From: Bacteroidota bacterium
GTDB lineage: Bacteria; Bacteroidota; Bacteroidia; Chitinophagales; Chitinophagaceae
DNA: 20,958 nt
Reading direction: 5' to 3'
Assembly (NCBI GenBank): GCA_023429825.1
Contig: JAEZDC010000025.1
Span: forward strand, 1-20,958
The position numbers and the translations under genes were made by a program. Under the pieces are notes generated by a model that was given only the letters and a program-made list of their open reading frames with translations, was not told the origin of the DNA and did no database searches. Position 1 is the first letter of the stretch. Each line of letters begins with the position of its first letter. Positions 1 through 7,846 of this stretch are shown here, in pieces.

Positions 1-3000
1 GCGGTAGGATTCTGCTCCTGGCCTATCTTCTTAAATACAATAAATCCTGCTTCCCCGCTCTCCCGTTTATCGGATGTTGGAATATAAATATGTGATGTAT
101 CGTTCAACTCACCTACAATATTCATAAGGATATTGCTTTCGGGACCTGTGATATTGATCGCTGCCTTCCCTACTGCTGTTCCATAAAAATTCTCGTTATC
201 AGTTGCTTTAGTATCCAACATCAGCATCTTATTGGTGAACACATCAAAATCGAAACGCATGTTCTTAAATGCTTTTTGATAAATCATACCTTTTGCAGTA
301 CCTGTATTATCAAATTTATCCCGAATTGTAAACTGTCCGAACGTGAGCCTGTCTTCCCTGAAATCGAGATTTACTGAGTCAACATAATAATACACCCTGG
401 TAAAATTTACTTTGAACCCCGCGTTTCGTAAAGTCACTTTTCCAAGTATATGCGGCCTGTTAATGGTGCCGTGTAATTCAATATCTCCTGTTGCATAACC
501 AGTGATATCACTGAAAATGGTAGATAAAAAACGATTGATGAAAGTGATCGGTGTATTATTCAATTTCAATTTTGAAGCAAGTGGCGCGGTGGCATCTTTT
601 GTATCGTAGGCTCCTCTTAAGGTTAAATTGTATTCTGGATTGTCGGAGTGAAAGCTATAATCAAGTTTGCCAGTACGTTTGGAATAGTTTGCAAGGATAT
701 TTACCAATCCAATTGAATCATCATCCAATCTAAATTCATGTGCCTGTAATGTGGCATGTGCGGTAAACTGGTCAAAGAAATCAGTCATTATAATCTCCCC
801 TGATGCCAATCCTTCCAAACGTGGTTCTCGTGTAATGTATGGCATGATATCACCCAAATGAATATTCCTTAAGTTGATCACCAACTCATTCACATTTCCT
901 CCATCAGGCATCCTTGTAGATAAAGTGACTTCCTGCGTACCTTGAGTAAATCTTACATCTCTTGCAAAAACAAAATTCTTTCTCAGCGAAAGCACACCTT
1001 CTTTCTCCAGTGTCCATCTCTCTTCATTGATCACGAAAGAAGAAGGTTTGAAATCGATCCGTACTCCATCTTCTAAAGTCGTCACCTGTGCGTTAAGATC
1101 AGCTTCATTGAGCGTATTGTTTGCTTTCGTTTTGATATTAACAGTAGAGACGTCGTTGGCAGAAACAATATTCAAAGCTGTATTGGGAAAATACAAACTA
1201 TCACCAACGGTGATCACATCAACATTTCCTAAAAGTTTTAAGGTCGTTACATCGCCGGTTCCATTAATAGCCACACCAGTGAACGATACTTTATCATATA
1301 CAAATGCCGGAACAGTTGCCTGTATCGTAAAGCCTGAATCAGCTCTCGTAGTATTTACACTGCCTTTAAAAAAAGCATTATCAAAACCGGAAAGCCGTGG
1401 CTCGAATATCCTGATAAAATCACTGATGTTTCTTGTGTTTAGAGTAACATTAAAATTCTGATCTAAGGGAACGATCTTTGGCTGATTGATATAAGATGGA
1501 TAGTAGCTATGCAAGTATGATTGGATGCTTGCAGGTAAGTCAAGAATGCTATATTTCCCTGCCACAGTTACATCCATCTCATTACTCTGAACGCTTAAAA
1601 CTTTTTGACCGTTCACAAAATCTGATTGTAAAGCAAGAGAGTCGAAGCTCAGCCTTGTTGAATCATGTAATAACGAGGCGTTGATGAGTTTAGCAGAGCC
1701 GATGAAATTATCAATATTCGTTCCTGCGAAATTGAGATCAAATAACCCCGCCAGTTCCAGTTGCTTTTTTGAAAGCTGCAAAGCCATCAGATCAGCTTTC
1801 ACTACGTCACCCAGCATTGTAATGCTGGGAACATCTCCTTTGAAATCAACAATTATGTTACTGGTGAAATCAAGATTTGGATCATCGATCTTAACCTCAC
1901 CTTCAAATACTTTTTTTGCAAAGCTTCCATTGGTGACGATATTTCGATAGGTATAATTTTTAAAACTAAACTCAGGAATGCTTCCGTCGAAGTTTGTTCT
2001 TAAAGTATTAAGATCAAATCCGCTGCCGCTCACCTTACCACTTAAGCTCACAATGCCCAGATCTTTGCTATTGAAGAATTTTCCAAGATCCAACCTGTTG
2101 GTATTGAGTATTCCGGAGTACGTAGGTTGCGCCCTGGAAGGGAAGGTCATCGATAGATTGGCTGCAACAGTTCCGATATCTGTTACAATATTTCCTTTTG
2201 TTTTAAAACTTTTGAAATTACCATTAAAGACGCCATTATACCGAATAGTTCCAAGGCTATAAAGATTAGGCGATTTAATATTCCGTAGTGCAGGAATATA
2301 CAACGCAAGATCATTGTAATTGGTGGTGATCTGCCCAGGGGATAAACTAAAATATGCCGTATTCACATCAGGTAAACCTTTAACCGCTACGTTTCCTGAA
2401 ACGACAGAATTCCCCGCTCTTGCATAAAGCCCTTTTGCATCCAGGTTATCAACCGTACCCTTTATAATTCCACTCACAGCAATTTCCCTGTTCCAGTCTC
2501 TTAGATCTGGTGCAAAAAAAGCAATATCATCTGAGTGAATATTCGCTTGCCTGAATCGTACATGCATCACTACATTGGTAATATAATTCGCCATGTCGTG
2601 ATTAAAATCGTCAAAATGCATGGCATAGTAATCCCTTAAATGGCTACGTGGGGTTTGCAGATCCAGTTCTTTAAATTCCATGATCTGCGGCGTTAAGAGG
2701 AATTTTGCTTTTAGTTTGTTTACTTCAAAGCCACTTCTTTCTTTAGTTGCCACATCTACGTTCGCTTTTATGGAGTCACCTATAAAACTGAAGTTGCTGA
2801 TTGATCCATTGATCTTACCAAAGCTTATATGTAGTCCATCAAAATAAGACAGCGGTGCTCTTTCTTTTTGTCTTTCTGTAGCGTAAGTTCCATTAGTAAT
2901 ATTCAACCTGGCAATTCTCATTTTTAATCCTCCCGGATTTAAATGAAAAGCACTAACAGTTTTACTTTTTGTTTTGGGTCGTAAGCCTGGATAGTTAAGC

Positions 3001-3656
3001 GTATGGAAATAAGGTTTATCTAATGTGATCTCAGAAATATCAATATCGCTCTCATTAAGATCTATATTGTTTGCATCGAGTAAAAGGCTGCCGAACTTAA
3101 TGGTTTGATCCTGTCCAATCCATTTATCATTCACCTTGTACACTACATTTTTAAAATCAAGCTTTTTAAGATGAAGCGCTAAACCACTTTTCTTTTTTGT
3201 GGTAGCTGTTTTTTTAGGAGAGAAATAATCCACCAGGAACTGGTAATTCCAGATACTATCGGTTCTATTGGTTTTAATAATGGCATCTTCCAAGCCAATG
3301 TATTTAAGATCAGCTTTGTCTTTAAAGATGAACCAATCGGTAATGCGTACCTTCAAACTACCAGCATAAAGCAAGGTATCTTTCTGGTGATCTTTAATCA
3401 ATGTGCCTTCCAGATCAAGTTTATCAAAAAAAGAAATGCTTACTCTCTTTACAGATACTTCAGTGTTCAGATCTCGGGAAAGTCTTTTTGCAGCCTGCTT
3501 TACCAGCCAATTCTGAACCGGGGGAGTTTGAATTGCGATGAGGGCGAGTATTATCAAGCCAAGCAACACCAATAAAACCCTTACTGTTATTTTTAAAGTT
3601 TTCCTCAGCGTAGGATCATTTAGGGGTAAAAATAATTTAAAAACGCCGTGGTTCAA
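1..3656 (-). CDS. tamB: TamB-family translocation/assembly module protein, N-terminal part, cut by left edge
   Basis: The minus-strand frame is open from an upstream TGA at 3726-3728 to the window edge, about 1,218 codons. TamB/AsmA-like proteins span the periplasm as a long beta-groove and help deliver lipid or outer-membrane proteins. Near the N-terminus a membrane anchor (RVLLVLLGLIILALIAI) is followed by QTPPVQNWLVKQAAKRLSRD and then DTLLYAGSLKVRITDWFIFKD, which is typical of the Bacteroidota family. The rest is a long series of alternating beta-type segments, and the last readable part (SHIYIPTSDKRESGEAGFIV) resembles the region before the C-terminal TamB domain. There is no in-frame ATG between the upstream stop and the anchor. 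I chose TTG at 3656; TTG at 3662 or 3668, or CTG at 3608, are alternatives. The C-terminal domain lies outside the window. Family is fairly sure, start is not. Confidence 0.85.
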   Translation of the reverse strand, partial: MNHGVFKLFLPLNDPTLRKTLKITVRVLLVLLGLIILALIAIQTPPVQNWLVKQAAKRLSRDLNTEVSVKRVSISFFDKLDLEGTLIKDHQKDTLLYAGSLKVRITDWFIFKDKADLKYIGLEDAIIKTNRTDSIWNYQFLVDYFSPKKTATTKKKSGLALHLKKLDFKNVVYKVNDKWIGQDQTIKFGSLLLDANNIDLNESDIDISEITLDKPYFHTLNYPGLRPKTKSKTVSAFHLNPGGLKMRIARLNITNGTYATERQKERAPLSYFDGLHISFGKINGSISNFSFIGDSIKANVDVATKERSGFEVNKLKAKFLLTPQIMEFKELDLQTPRSHLRDYYAMHFDDFNHDMANYITNVVMHVRFRQANIHSDDIAFFAPDLRDWNREIAVSGIIKGTVDNLDAKGLYARAGNSVVSGNVAVKGLPDVNTAYFSLSPGQITTNYNDLALYIPALRNIKSPNLYSLGTIRYNGVFNGNFKSFKTKGNIVTDIGTVAANLSMTFPSRAQPTYSGILNTNRLDLGKFFNSKDLGIVSLSGKVSGSGFDLNTLRTNFDGSIPEFSFKNYTYRNIVTNGSFAKKVFEGEVKIDDPNLDFTSNIIVDFKGDVPSITMLGDVVKADLMALQLSKKQLELAGLFDLNFAGTNIDNFIGSAKLINASLLHDSTRLSFDSLALQSDFVNGQKVLSVQSNEMDVTVAGKYSILDLPASIQSYLHSYYPSYINQPKIVPLDQNFNVTLNTRNISDFIRIFEPRLSGFDNAFFKGSVNTTRADSGFTIQATVPAFVYDKVSFTGVAINGTGDVTTLKLLGNVDVITVGDSLYFPNTALNIVSANDVSTVNIKTKANNTLNEADLNAQVTTLEDGVRIDFKPSSFVINEERWTLEKEGVLSLRKNFVFARDVRFTQGTQEVTLSTRMPDGGNVNELVINLRNIHLGDIMPYITREPRLEGLASGEIIMTDFFDQFTAHATLQAHEFRLDDDSIGLVNILANYSKRTGKLDYSFHSDNPEYNLTLRGAYDTKDATAPLASKLKLNNTPITFINRFLSTIFSDITGYATGDIELHGTINRPHILGKVTLRNAGFKVNFTRVYYYVDSVNLDFREDRLTFGQFTIRDKFDNTGTAKGMIYQKAFKNMRFDFDVFTNKMLMLDTKATDNENFYGTAVGKAAINITGPESNILMNIVGELNDTSHIYIPTSDKRESGEAGFIVFKKIGQEQNPT

Positions 3657-3777
3657 ATTCAATGCCAATAGTTTATGTGAGTATTTCGTTAAGGATACAG
3701 TCTGCCACGCATCCAAAACATATAATCATAGGAAACCCCCGGCGGAAATGAGAGGCATTTGAGGTACACCTTTTGTA

Positions 3778-3999
3778 ATGATTCTTCAAAATCATTTCAT
3801 GCCTGAAGATATTCACCGTTGGGGCATCAGTCAACTCAATCAATACTTTCTTCAGATAAGCAGGGAGTACAGGGAAGGAGTAAAATCCGGAAAACAACCT
3901 GAGGAACTCGAAGATCTTTACTGGTCTATGAAACAGGTCTACAGTGAAATGCGGTCCAGGATGTTTGCCTACGTTCCTGGATCAAAAGGAAAATTATAA
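3778..3999 (+). CDS. Small hypothetical protein (73 aa)
   Basis: I do not recognise this protein. It is soluble, has no signal peptide, and is predicted largely helical, with a charged stretch (QISREYREGVKSGKQPEELEDLYWSMKQ, here split: QISREYREGVKSG then KQPEELEDLYWSMKQ) and the aromatic and Met residues near the end. An internal ATG at 3799 (MPEDIHRWG) is an alternative start. It lies 40 bases upstream of the esterase gene on the same strand, so the two may be cotranscribed. The opposite-strand frame here has no family features. The coding call rests on the plausible amino-acid composition and on the placement between tamB and the esterase. Confidence 0.55.
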   Translation: MILQNHFMPEDIHRWGISQLNQYFLQISREYREGVKSGKQPEELEDLYWSMKQVYSEMRSRMFAYVPGSKGKL

Positions 4000-4039
4000 T
4001 GGTTGGCAGGATAGTTGAAAAATCATCTGAAAAAAATTA

Positions 4040-4822
4040 ATGGAAGTTCTGAAAGATGGTGTCATCAACGTTAGGATCATTGATGACGCTTTTTATATCC
4101 CCCAGCTTAACAGGCACAGGCGAATCTGGCTATATGTCCCTGCTGATTATGATCAAACTGATAAACGTTATCCGGTTATCTATATGCACGATGGGCAAAA
4201 CCTTTTTGATAATTCCACTGCATTTGGAGAGGAATGGCATATTGATGAAATGATGACTGCAATGGCACATCAAAGTCTTATAGTGGGAATTGATAATGGC
4301 GGAGAAAAAAGATTAAATGAATTCAATTTCTATGATCATCAGGAATATGGCGCTGGAGAAGGGCGACAGTATATTGAATTTATTACTCAATCATTGAAAC
4401 CATTTATAGATAATCATTTCCGAACTATTTCCGATAGAGATAACACTTTTATTGCAGGCAGTTCAATGGGTGGATTGATCTCCTTTTATGCAGCACTGTA
4501 CTTCCCGGAAGTATTTGGGGGAGCAGGTATCTTTTCACCTTCTTTTTGGTTGCAGGAAGCTTTAAGAGAGGAAGTAGCTTCTGCAATCGATCATCATCAT
4601 TACTATCAGCGATTTTATTTTTATTGTGGTGATAAGGAAGAAGAAAATATGCTCAATCGGATCAACCAGGTAATTGAAGTTTTAAAAGAACGGGACAATT
4701 TTGAGATCAACCAGGCAATAGATCCAAAAGGTCATCACAGCGAACATTTCTGGAAGATCCAATTCCCGCTTTTTTATCAATGGATGATAAACTCCGTGCA
4801 GGCACTTAAACCGGTTGCCTAG
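4040..4822 (+). CDS. Alpha/beta-hydrolase, esterase D / enterochelin-esterase-like family
   Basis: This 260-residue cytoplasmic protein has the features of the PF00756 putative esterase family, which hydrolyses ester or thioester bonds in small or siderophore-like substrates; the substrate cannot be read from sequence. The early part has the family's strand pattern (RRIWLYVPADYD, RYPVIYMHDGQNLFD). The nucleophile elbow is GSSMGG, with Ser142 as the likely nucleophile. Asp198 in CGDKEEE is a candidate acid, and a His in GHHSEHFW (probably His233) completes a plausible triad. There is no signal peptide. Length fits the family. The 40-base gap to the small gene upstream suggests cotranscription. 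Confidence 0.85.
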   Translation: MEVLKDGVINVRIIDDAFYIPQLNRHRRIWLYVPADYDQTDKRYPVIYMHDGQNLFDNSTAFGEEWHIDEMMTAMAHQSLIVGIDNGGEKRLNEFNFYDHQEYGAGEGRQYIEFITQSLKPFIDNHFRTISDRDNTFIAGSSMGGLISFYAALYFPEVFGGAGIFSPSFWLQEALREEVASAIDHHHYYQRFYFYCGDKEEENMLNRINQVIEVLKERDNFEINQAIDPKGHHSEHFWKIQFPLFYQWMINSVQALKPVA

Positions 4823-4848
4823 CATACAATTGGCATAAAACTTTCGAC

Positions 4849-4863
4849 CATTATTAAAAAAAG
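4849..4863 (+). promoter_or_regulatory. Upstream motif CATTATT-N3-AAAAG shared with the gene at 17597
   Basis: The same arrangement, CATTATT, three variable bases, then AAAAG, lies just before both small disordered-protein genes (here 3 bases before the ATG; at 17575-17589, 7 bases before the ATG). It could be part of a promoter or an A-rich translation-initiation region. Its role is inferred only from recurrence. Confidence 0.3.
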
Positions 4864-4866
4864 TGT

Positions 4867-5076
4867 ATGAGTACAAATACAAATGATAACCAGCAACGCT
4901 CTAATCAACAACCTACACCGGATAATAATCAAACGCCTATTGCTAAAGCCGTTTCTGAAAGTGATGAATCAATGGAAGAATTGAGGAAAAAAACGGATAG
5001 AGTTACGCATGTAGATGAATCACAAAATAAACCGGATACACCATGGAGCCCGGGACAAGAAACTTCAGGTCAATAG
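4867..5076 (+). CDS. Small polar, disordered hypothetical protein (69 aa)
   Basis: The protein is rich in Asn, Gln, Ser, Thr, Asp and Glu, with almost no hydrophobic core. It starts MSTNTNDNQQRSNQQ and continues with a charged middle (ESMEELRKKTDRVTHVDE) and a Pro-rich tail. It has no signal peptide or membrane segment and is probably intrinsically disordered. It resembles in kind, and slightly in sequence (the KTDR tetrapeptide), the protein at 17597, and both genes share an upstream motif. A strong hairpin terminator follows 5 bases after the stop codon, which supports a real short transcript. Function unknown. Confidence 0.6.
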   Translation: MSTNTNDNQQRSNQQPTPDNNQTPIAKAVSESDESMEELRKKTDRVTHVDESQNKPDTPWSPGQETSGQ

Positions 5077-5081
5077 ATCAG

Positions 5082-5101
5082 AGACGGTTTTGCCGTCTTT
5101 T
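5082..5101 (+). terminator. Intrinsic terminator after the small disordered-protein gene
   Basis: The arms AGACGG and CCGTCT enclose a TTTTG loop and are followed by a short T run (TTTT). It starts 5 bases after the stop codon at 5076. Confidence 0.7.
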
Positions 5102-5112
5102 CGCAAGTTTTT

Positions 5113-5150
5113 AAATTAAAAGAGACGGCCTGAATAAGCCGTCTCTTTTA
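5113..5150. terminator. Bidirectional terminator between convergent small genes
   Basis: A 9-base stem (AGAGACGGC 5121-5129 with GCCGTCTCT 5138-5146) is followed by TTTTA on the plus strand and by TTTTAATTTAA on the minus strand. It lies 20 bases past the stop of the minus-strand NENR gene and downstream of the plus-strand terminator, so it can serve both directions. Confidence 0.75.
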
Positions 5151-5165
5151 TTTAATAACAAGAGC

Positions 5166-5363
5166 TTATCTTCTTTCATTCTGTTGCTCATTTTCACGCT
5201 CCTGCTCCTGGTTTCTTTCGTTTTCGTTCCTGTTTTCGTTACGAGTTTCATTACGATTTTCATTTCTGTTCTCGTTACGATTCTCGTTACGGTTTTCATT
5301 GCGATTCTCGTTACGGTTTTCGTTACGATTCTCGTTGCGGTTTTCATTACGTTTTTCTTCCAT
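5166..5363 (-). CDS. NENR tandem-repeat protein (65 aa)
   Basis: After MEEKR the protein has ten tandem four-residue units (nine NENR and one NETR, residues 6-45), then NENE and a Gln/Glu/Arg tail ending NERR. It contains only E, N, R, Q, K, T and the initial Met. The 12-base DNA units differ mainly at third positions (AAC/AAT, GAA/GAG, CGT/CGC/AGA/AGG), so the protein is better conserved than the DNA, which supports this frame as coding. It is soluble and polar, with no signal peptide, and is probably disordered or a charged helix. A terminator follows 20 bases after the stop. Function unknown. The upstream 300 bases hold no clear promoter match. Confidence 0.65.
   Translation of the reverse strand: MEEKRNENRNENRNENRNENRNENRNENRNENRNENRNETRNENRNENERNQEQERENEQQNERR
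5229..5348 (-). repeat. Ten tandem 12-base units encoding NENR
   Basis: Period-12 tandem array inside the gene at 5166-5363. Because the unit is a multiple of three, all frames on both strands stay open across it, which creates misleading shadow frames. Confidence 0.85.
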
Positions 5364-5710
5364 AACAATTACTGTTTTATGTTAAGAATAATACTGTAAC
5401 TCCAAACACTGCACCATTATTCCATACTGTTGCTTAGATACAATAGTGGTAACTGTGCTTTGAAAATGGATAAAATCCTGAGTGTAAATACTTGCTGTTT
5501 TCAGCCAGTTATAAGCATTGATTAAACTGCGGGTTGGAACACCTTGAATACTGTTTAATGTGCATATTCATCTGTAACTAATAGAAGCGACAGAAGCCAT
5601 GTAATGCTTTAATATTACAGCCTTATGTTAACAGGGTTTCTTTTGTAGAGTATTATATACAATAAGCCAATCATTCATCTATGCATAAGTTTCTTATGTA
5701 TATTTACTAT
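5364..5710. other. Intergenic region between divergent genes; no gene seen
   Basis: About 350 bases separate the NENR gene (minus) from the PadR gene (plus). I see no RNA gene or good TAnnTTTG promoter. A weak 6-base stem (TGTAAT 5600-5605, ATTACA 5614-5619) and an AT-rich stretch near 5650-5660 are the only structure. A PadR operator would be expected here, but no convincing dyad is visible. Confidence 0.5.
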
Positions 5711-6049
5711 ATGAAGCAAACCAGCCAGCTGTATAAAGGATCTCTTACAACTATTATTTTGAAGTTACTCAGCGAGCAAGAAAAGATGTATGGTTACGAA
5801 ATGACTAAAAAAGTAAAAGATCTGAGTGAAGGTGATCTGCTACTAACTGAAGGTGCGCTATATCCTGCACTGCATAAATTAGAAGCTGATGGGTTGGTAG
5901 ATGTCTCGGTAGAGCATGTAGGTAATAGGCCTAGGAAGTATTACAGTCTCACAAAACAGGGAAAAGCAGAGGTGAAAACTAAATTAAAAGAGCTGTCAGC
6001 GTTTGTTAACCAAATGCAACTGGTATTAAATCTTCAACTTGGTAAATAA
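5711..6049 (+). CDS. PadR-family transcriptional regulator
   Basis: This 112-residue protein is a winged-helix PadR repressor: GSLTTIILKLLSEQEKMYGYEM, here read as GSLTTIILKLLSE then YGYEMTKKV, followed by LTEGALYPALHKLEADGLV and the wing RPRKYYSLTKQGK. PadR proteins bind DNA as dimers and usually repress a neighbouring membrane or transporter gene and themselves. An ATG at 5681 would add ten residues (MHKFLMYIYY); I prefer 5711 because family members begin about ten residues before GSLTTIIL. The next gene starts 6 bases after its stop, so the two form an operon. Length is normal. Confidence 0.9.
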   Translation: MKQTSQLYKGSLTTIILKLLSEQEKMYGYEMTKKVKDLSEGDLLLTEGALYPALHKLEADGLVDVSVEHVGNRPRKYYSLTKQGKAEVKTKLKELSAFVNQMQLVLNLQLGK

Positions 6050-6055
6050 CATCTT

Positions 6056-6715
6056 ATGGAACTCACCAAACAACAGATCGAACAATTATTTGAATTCACT
6101 GAAAAGAAATACGTGAGATATTATGATTTACAAGTGGAGTTGGTGGACCATCTCGCAACCAAAATTGAAGAGGAAATGGCTGCAGATGCTGATTTGGAAT
6201 TTACGAAAGCACTGGACAAGGTATACAGAAGCTTTGGAATGTTCGGCTTTGCGAAGATCGTTCAGCAAAAACAAAACGAAGTGGCAAATGCTGCAAGAAA
6301 TAAATGGTGGAAAGAGATTAAGCTGTTTTTTACCTGGCCTAAAATCACATTTGTTGTGTGCATATTTATGATCTTTTGGCAAGTGGCCTTGTATATTCCA
6401 ATTATATATTTAGGTCCATCGTTCGTGGCTGCTTATATCATAGGTAATGCAGTTATGGGAAGAAGGTTTATATCCTTAAATAAACGAGCTAAGAAGTCTA
6501 AGCAATTATTGCTACTGCAATTTACGCCGTGGCACACTTCACTATTTGTCTTTTTCTACCAGCAGATTTTTCTGTTAGGAGATTTTGAAAAAATGCCGCC
6601 TGTATTATTTAGTGCCATGGTAACTTTCGGGATGATAAGTATGATCGCCTCCTTTCATTTGTATATTAAAGTAAGAAATGAAGCGTTAAGATTATATCCT
6701 GCCGCTTTTGCTTAA
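6056..6715 (+). CDS. Membrane protein with HAAS-like N-terminal domain, partner of PadR
   Basis: Residues 1-80 are helical and soluble and resemble the HAAS domain (DLQVELVDHLATKIEEEM), which in many bacteria occurs in proteins encoded next to PadR regulators. Residues about 96-118, 120-135, 155-175 and 182-204 form three or four membrane segments. It lies 6 bases after padR, so it is presumably a target of its repression. HAAS proteins are thought to link PadR control to the membrane, but the effector is unknown. Its stop overlaps the stop of lpxB on the other strand by two bases (the genes overlap over 6712-6715). Confidence 0.7.
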   Translation: MELTKQQIEQLFEFTEKKYVRYYDLQVELVDHLATKIEEEMAADADLEFTKALDKVYRSFGMFGFAKIVQQKQNEVANAARNKWWKEIKLFFTWPKITFVVCIFMIFWQVALYIPIIYLGPSFVAAYIIGNAVMGRRFISLNKRAKKSKQLLLLQFTPWHTSLFVFFYQQIFLLGDFEKMPPVLFSAMVTFGMISMIASFHLYIKVRNEALRLYPAAFA

Positions 6716-7824
6716 CTACTACGCAGGAAATGAAAAATGCTTTTAGCAGCATTGGCAGATGCATTGCCTTTATCTGAGAGGACTTGCCTGAGTAAATGAT
6801 AATCTTGTTGTAGTTGCTGTTGTTTGCTGGTATCTTCTAAAAGCAATTTTAATTCTACAATAAGATTCTCAACAGTAAGATCATCCTGGATCAGTTCTGT
6901 TACAACCAATTTATCCATGATGAGATTAACTAGAGAAATGTATTTGATCTTAATTACACGTTTGGCAATCTGGTAACTGATGTTGCTTCCCTTATAACAA
7001 ACCACTTCAGGCACACCAAACAAAGCAGTTTCTAAAGTTGCAGTTCCGCTGGTCACCAATGCTGAAGTAGCCTGCGATAACAATGCATACGTTTTGTTTG
7101 AAACGAATGAAACGTTCGAATAGGTTTTCATTATCTCATTGTAAAAGTCATCTTCAATAGAAGGTGCTTTGGCTATAATGAACTGGTGGTCTGGAAAATG
7201 GGGAGCCACTTCCAGCATGACAGGAAGTTTTTTCAATATTTCCTGCTTCCTGCTGCCGGGTAATAATGCAATGATGGGCTTTTCAGAGAAGGAAGAGGAG
7301 TGATCCGTTGCTTTGAAGGTATTGATCACTTCCACTAAAGGATGGCCTACATATTCTACATTCCAATTCCATTTGTTTTGATAGTAATCTTTCTCAAAGG
7401 GAAGGATCACGAGCATTTTGTCAATAGTTTGTTTCATCTTCCTTACCCTATTCTCTTTCCATGCCCATACCTGCGGAGAAATATAAAAGATCGTTTTGAT
7501 GCCTTGCTGCTTTGCCCATTCTGCAATGCGAAGGTTAAACCCGGGATAATCAACCAATATGAGGGCATCTGGTTTGTTGGCAGAAATATCTTGTTTGCAG
7601 AAAGCAATATTCTTGAAAATCGTCCGGATATTCATGAGCACTTCTATAAAGCCCATGAACGCAAGCTCTTTGTAATGCTTTACAATAGTTCCTCCGGCCT
7701 GCTGCATAAGATCACCACCCCAGCAACGGAATTGTGCAGCAGCATCAAGCTTTTTAATTTCCTTGATCAGGTTGCTTCCGTGCAGGTCTCCACTGGCTTC
7801 ACCGGCAATGATATAATAGTTCAT
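6712..7824 (-). CDS. lpxB: Lipid-A-disaccharide synthase LpxB
   Basis: LpxB (glycosyltransferase family 19) joins UDP-2,3-diacylglucosamine to lipid X to form the lipid A disaccharide, at the inner membrane. The 370 residues match the family length. Visible landmarks are the N-terminal AGEASGDLHGSNL, the LVDYPGFNLRIA segment with Asp92, YISPQVWAWK, and the nucleotide-binding region VTSGTATLETALFGVPEVVC. The start at 7824 gives MNYYIIAGEASGD, which begins at the expected position. The start codon lies in a 7-base tandem repeat that offers four staggered ATGs. It follows a small membrane-protein gene on the same strand, with 113 bases between, and surE further upstream. Confidence 0.95.
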   Translation of the reverse strand: MNYYIIAGEASGDLHGSNLIKEIKKLDAAAQFRCWGGDLMQQAGGTIVKHYKELAFMGFIEVLMNIRTIFKNIAFCKQDISANKPDALILVDYPGFNLRIAEWAKQQGIKTIFYISPQVWAWKENRVRKMKQTIDKMLVILPFEKDYYQNKWNWNVEYVGHPLVEVINTFKATDHSSSFSEKPIIALLPGSRKQEILKKLPVMLEVAPHFPDHQFIIAKAPSIEDDFYNEIMKTYSNVSFVSNKTYALLSQATSALVTSGTATLETALFGVPEVVCYKGSNISYQIAKRVIKIKYISLVNLIMDKLVVTELIQDDLTVENLIVELKLLLEDTSKQQQLQQDYHLLRQVLSDKGNASANAAKSIFHFLRSS

Positions 7825-7846
7825 GGTTCATGGTTCATAGTTCATG
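7819..7846. repeat. Four tandem 7-base repeats (GTTCATG) across the lpxB start
   Basis: Plus-strand units GTTCATG, GTTCATG, GTTCATA and GTTCATG run without a gap. On the minus strand they supply ATG codons starting at 7824, 7831, 7838 and 7845. The one at 7845 is in frame with lpxB but meets TGA after five codons; the one at 7831 is in another frame and stops after about ten codons. Confidence 0.9.

Noticed and set aside
551..2262. Several plus-strand open frames of 60-144 codons across the left part
   Set aside because: They lie opposite the continuous tamB frame, which has clear family features; their proteins have no recognisable domain and look like shadows of that gene.
5229..5348. Period-12 repeat array resembling a CRISPR array
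   Set aside because: The units are contiguous with no spacers, are only 12 bases long, and encode protein.
5184..5399. Plus-strand hydrophobic frame rich in VFVTILV-type residues, and a second minus-strand frame at 5111-5368
   Set aside because: Both arise from the 12-base repeat, which keeps all frames open. Variation between units is synonymous only in the NENR frame, so that frame is the coding one.
5600..5619. Weak hairpin TGTAAT/ATTACA before padR
   Set aside because: Six AT-rich base pairs, with no T run or symmetry around the padR promoter; too weak to call.
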